Made by a program: the position numbers and the translations under genes
In this document: one piece after another, positions 5,944 through 7,043 of the stretch
Numbering within the stretch: position 1 is the stretch's first letter
Layout of the letters: each line of letters opens with the position of its first letter
Origin: Demequinaceae bacterium UBA4004
Lineage (GTDB): Bacteria > Actinomycetota > Actinomycetes > Actinomycetales > Demequinaceae
Reading direction: 5' to 3'
Length of the DNA stretch: 7,043 nt
Assembly (NCBI GenBank): GCA_002384765.1
Contig: DGBM01000215.1
Location: 1-7,043, forward strand
The notes under the pieces: generated by a model
The model's database searches: none
What the model was told of the DNA's origin: nothing
Seen by the model: only the letters and a program-made list of their open reading frames with translations

Positions 5944-5957
5944 GCGCATTGTTGCGC
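5944..5957. repeat. Short inverted repeat upstream of the small membrane-protein gene
   Basis: GCGCA (5944-5948) and TGCGC (5953-5957) surround a 4-nt TTGT loop, 26-39 nt before the start codon of the minus-strand membrane-protein gene. It could be a leader hairpin or an operator. A TACCCT (minus strand) just upstream is a weak -10-like candidate with no recognisable -35. Confidence 0.25.
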
Positions 5958-6045
5958 CTGCTCGCTTTGAGGGTATGCCCACGGCGGCGGGCGCGCTTGC
6001 CGCGCTCCCGTCGGTGACCGCTTGCCCAGGCGGGGGTGGCGACCT

Positions 6046-6096
6046 CTTTGGATTACTCGTTTGGATTACTCAACATGTTGACTATCTCAAACTGGT
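6046..6096. promoter_or_regulatory. AT-rich island with tandem 13-bp repeat and TCAA/TTGA half-sites
   Basis: About 50 bp of roughly 37% GC inside high-GC DNA, between two divergent genes. TTTGGATTACTC occurs twice in tandem (6047-6058 and 6060-6071), with a period of 13 bp. It is followed by the perfect 12-bp palindrome TCAACATGTTGA (6070-6081). This overlaps a second inverted repeat, TTGA-CTATC-TCAA (6078-6090). The alternating half-sites look like an operator for a dimeric winged-helix regulator, such as MarR type, that could control one or both flanking genes. No clear -35/-10 pair was found. Confidence 0.45.
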
Positions 6097-6136
6097 CGAG
6101 CCCCCCACAACAACGCCGACGCTGCGAGTGGGTGGG

Positions 6137-6145
6137 TTATCCACA
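6137..6145 (+). other. Single perfect DnaA-box match (TTATCCACA)
   Basis: TTATCCACA matches the DnaA box consensus TTATNCACA exactly. It lies within a GGGTT...AACCC inverted repeat (6134-6149). There is only one box and no replication gene nearby, so it is not an origin. It could be a DnaA-responsive regulatory site or chance. Confidence 0.35.
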
Positions 6146-6147
6146 AC

Positions 6148-6161
6148 CCCCAAGGTTGGGG
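6148..6161 (+). promoter_or_regulatory. Small hairpin in the leader of the DUF6318 gene
   Basis: CCCCA (6148-6152) and TGGGG (6157-6161) pair around AGGT, 36-49 nt before the lipoprotein start codon. It has no T-run after it, so it is more likely a leader structure than a terminator. Confidence 0.25.
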
Positions 6162-6197
6162 CTACCAGGCGCCGCGGTCTCCCGGTAGGGTCCCGAC

Positions 6198-6812
6198 ATG
6201 GCTCGACTGCTGCGTTGTGCGGCGGTCGTAGCCCTCGTGGGGGGCGCGACCGCATCGTTGTCTGCGTGCTCAGGTGACCCTGGGCCGATCGTGACGGAAA
6301 CCCCGTCAGCCACCCGGACGGTGGAGACGACGCCGTCACCCAGTCCGACGCCGAGCGTGACCTCGGAGGAGGAGTTGCTCGCGCAGATCCCGGAGGACGC
6401 GCGCGCCGAGAACTTCGTCAGTGCAAGCAACTTCGCAAAGTTCTTCGTGCGTGAGTACCAACGAATGTTTGCTGAACACGATTCGGGAATGTTCGCCTTG
6501 CTCTCTGGGGACGAGTGCCAGTTCTGCGCCAGCTCACTGAAGTCGTATGCGGAACTGATCGAGACAGGTGGGTCACGCAACGGCGGGGTCTTGGAGATTC
6601 CAGAGGGCCTTTCGCAGGGAGCGCTGCGCGACGATGGATACTGGTACGTCGGATTTCCTGTAGCGGTGTCAGAAAATCGCGACTACGACGCCGAGGGAAA
6701 TTTGGTGGATTCCGAACCGGGCGGTGATGGTGAAGTAGCGGTCAAACTCATCTGGCGCGATGAGCACTGGAATGTTGTCGGTGTGAATGTTGATCTGCCG
6801 GGAAGCGGCTAG
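6198..6812 (+). CDS. DUF6318 family lipoprotein
   Basis: A 204-residue exported lipoprotein. The N-terminus MARLLRCAAVVALVGGATASLSAC has a basic start, a hydrophobic core and a lipobox LSAC, giving Cys24 as the lipidated residue. A Thr/Ser/Pro-rich linker (about 31-55, TETPSATRTVETTPSPSPTP) leads to the conserved domain at about 72-200. That domain includes ASNFAKFFVREYQRMF (76-91), a C-x2-C pair (Cys107, Cys110 in GDECQFCASS) and KLIWRDEHWNVVGVNVDL (183-200). The pattern matches actinobacterial DUF6318 proteins, whose function is unknown. The fold looks like an NTF2/SnoaL-type alpha+beta domain, but this is only an impression. The Shine-Dalgarno sequence is weak (TAGGG about 8 nt upstream). 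Its stop abuts the next start, implying translational coupling. GC is lower and codon use less biased than in the upstream genes. Confidence 0.85.
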   Translation: MARLLRCAAVVALVGGATASLSACSGDPGPIVTETPSATRTVETTPSPSPTPSVTSEEELLAQIPEDARAENFVSASNFAKFFVREYQRMFAEHDSGMFALLSGDECQFCASSLKSYAELIETGGSRNGGVLEIPEGLSQGALRDDGYWYVGFPVAVSENRDYDAEGNLVDSEPGGDGEVAVKLIWRDEHWNVVGVNVDLPGSG

Positions 6813-7043
6813 ATGATGGGGCGTGGAGAGCAGGCTTGGGCATGCCTCGTAATGGCTGGGTGGCTGATCCCGATGGGCTTTGGTGGCCAAACGGACGACA
6901 CGGGCGTCGCAGTCACAACAGCCGAGGCTTCAAGCCAAGGCGCCCCGACGTCGTCGGGCGGAGGTCATGACAAGTGGGTCCGCCACGAGATTTGTGAGGG
7001 CATGAAGTTCACATCGGCAGAGATCTTCGAGATGGCGATCCCT
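6813..7043 (+). CDS. Putative secreted protein, coupled to the DUF6318 gene (3' end outside window)
   Basis: The frame is open from the ATG immediately after the lipoprotein TAG (no gap) to the window end, 77 codons. A second ATG follows at once, and GGGAAG lies 7 nt before the first. The visible product starts MMGRGEQAWACLVMAGWLIP and has a hydrophobic core at about residues 8-24 that resembles a Sec signal peptide. A low-complexity Thr/Ala/Ser/Gly stretch follows (27-51), then a conserved-looking segment, DKWVRHEICEGMKFTSAEIF (53-72). This resembles an exported protein with an extended linker and a C-terminal extracellular domain outside the window. No family is recognised. Zero spacing suggests that it is made together with the lipoprotein and may act with it at the cell surface. 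Confidence 0.7.
   Translation, partial: MMGRGEQAWACLVMAGWLIPMGFGGQTDDTGVAVTTAEASSQGAPTSSGGGHDKWVRHEICEGMKFTSAEIFEMAIP

Noticed and set aside
6134..6161. Possible replication origin near the DnaA box
   Set aside because: There is only one box and no dnaA, dnaN or rep gene nearby.
5975..6277. Plus-strand open frame of 100 codons covering the intergenic region
   Set aside because: It has no Shine-Dalgarno sequence, overlaps the real lipoprotein start in another frame, and reads through repeats and hairpins.
6137..6580. Minus-strand open frame of 147 codons across the start of the DUF6318 gene
   Set aside because: It overlaps a gene with a clear lipobox and family motifs, and has no recognisable features of its own.

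Overview
The window is high-GC bacterial DNA with dense coding and GC-rich third codon positions. A DUF2510 domain, a DUF2252 protein and a DUF6318 lipoprotein all point to an actinobacterium, most likely in the Micrococcales (Cellulomonas- or Demequina-like). That placement rests on protein families only. No RNA genes, insertion sequences, CRISPR arrays or phage genes were seen.

Layout: (1) 1-813 (+) is the 3' part of a glycine/alanine-rich, probably membrane-associated protein of unknown function, convergent with the next gene. (2) 829-2265 (-) encodes a DUF2252 protein with kinase-like motifs. (3) 2362-3468 (-) encodes a membrane-anchored transglutaminase-like protein with an N-terminal DUF2510 domain and an intact Cys-His-Asp triad. 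(4) 3531-4418 and 4567-5454 (-) are two tandem class I fructose-bisphosphate aldolases of the staphylococcal Fda type, about 76% identical and offset by exactly 1036 bp. (5) 5586-5918 (-) encodes a 110-aa four-helix membrane protein. (6) 5919-6197 is a divergent intergenic region with an AT-rich island, short repeats, a DnaA-box match and a small hairpin. (7) 6198-6812 (+) encodes a DUF6318 lipoprotein, abutted by a secreted-protein gene (6813 onward) that runs off the window. This last part has visibly lower GC than the rest.

The most notable region is the aldolase pair. The duplication includes about 106 bp upstream of each start codon, with no indels. Each leader keeps, at identical spacing, a GGG-GC-GTCCC palindrome resembling a DosR/DevR (hypoxia/dormancy) box, a 22-bp identical element with a -10-like TGTAAG, a small hairpin whose stem differs between copies, and a 12-bp identical block. 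Within the genes, stretches of near-perfect DNA identity alternate with divergent stretches, which suggests gene conversion between the copies. The reading offered is two co-regulated but diverging aldolases, each with its own promoter. No wholly new multi-gene system could be supported; the duplicated regulatory leader and the kinase-like motif order of the DUF2252 protein are the best leads.
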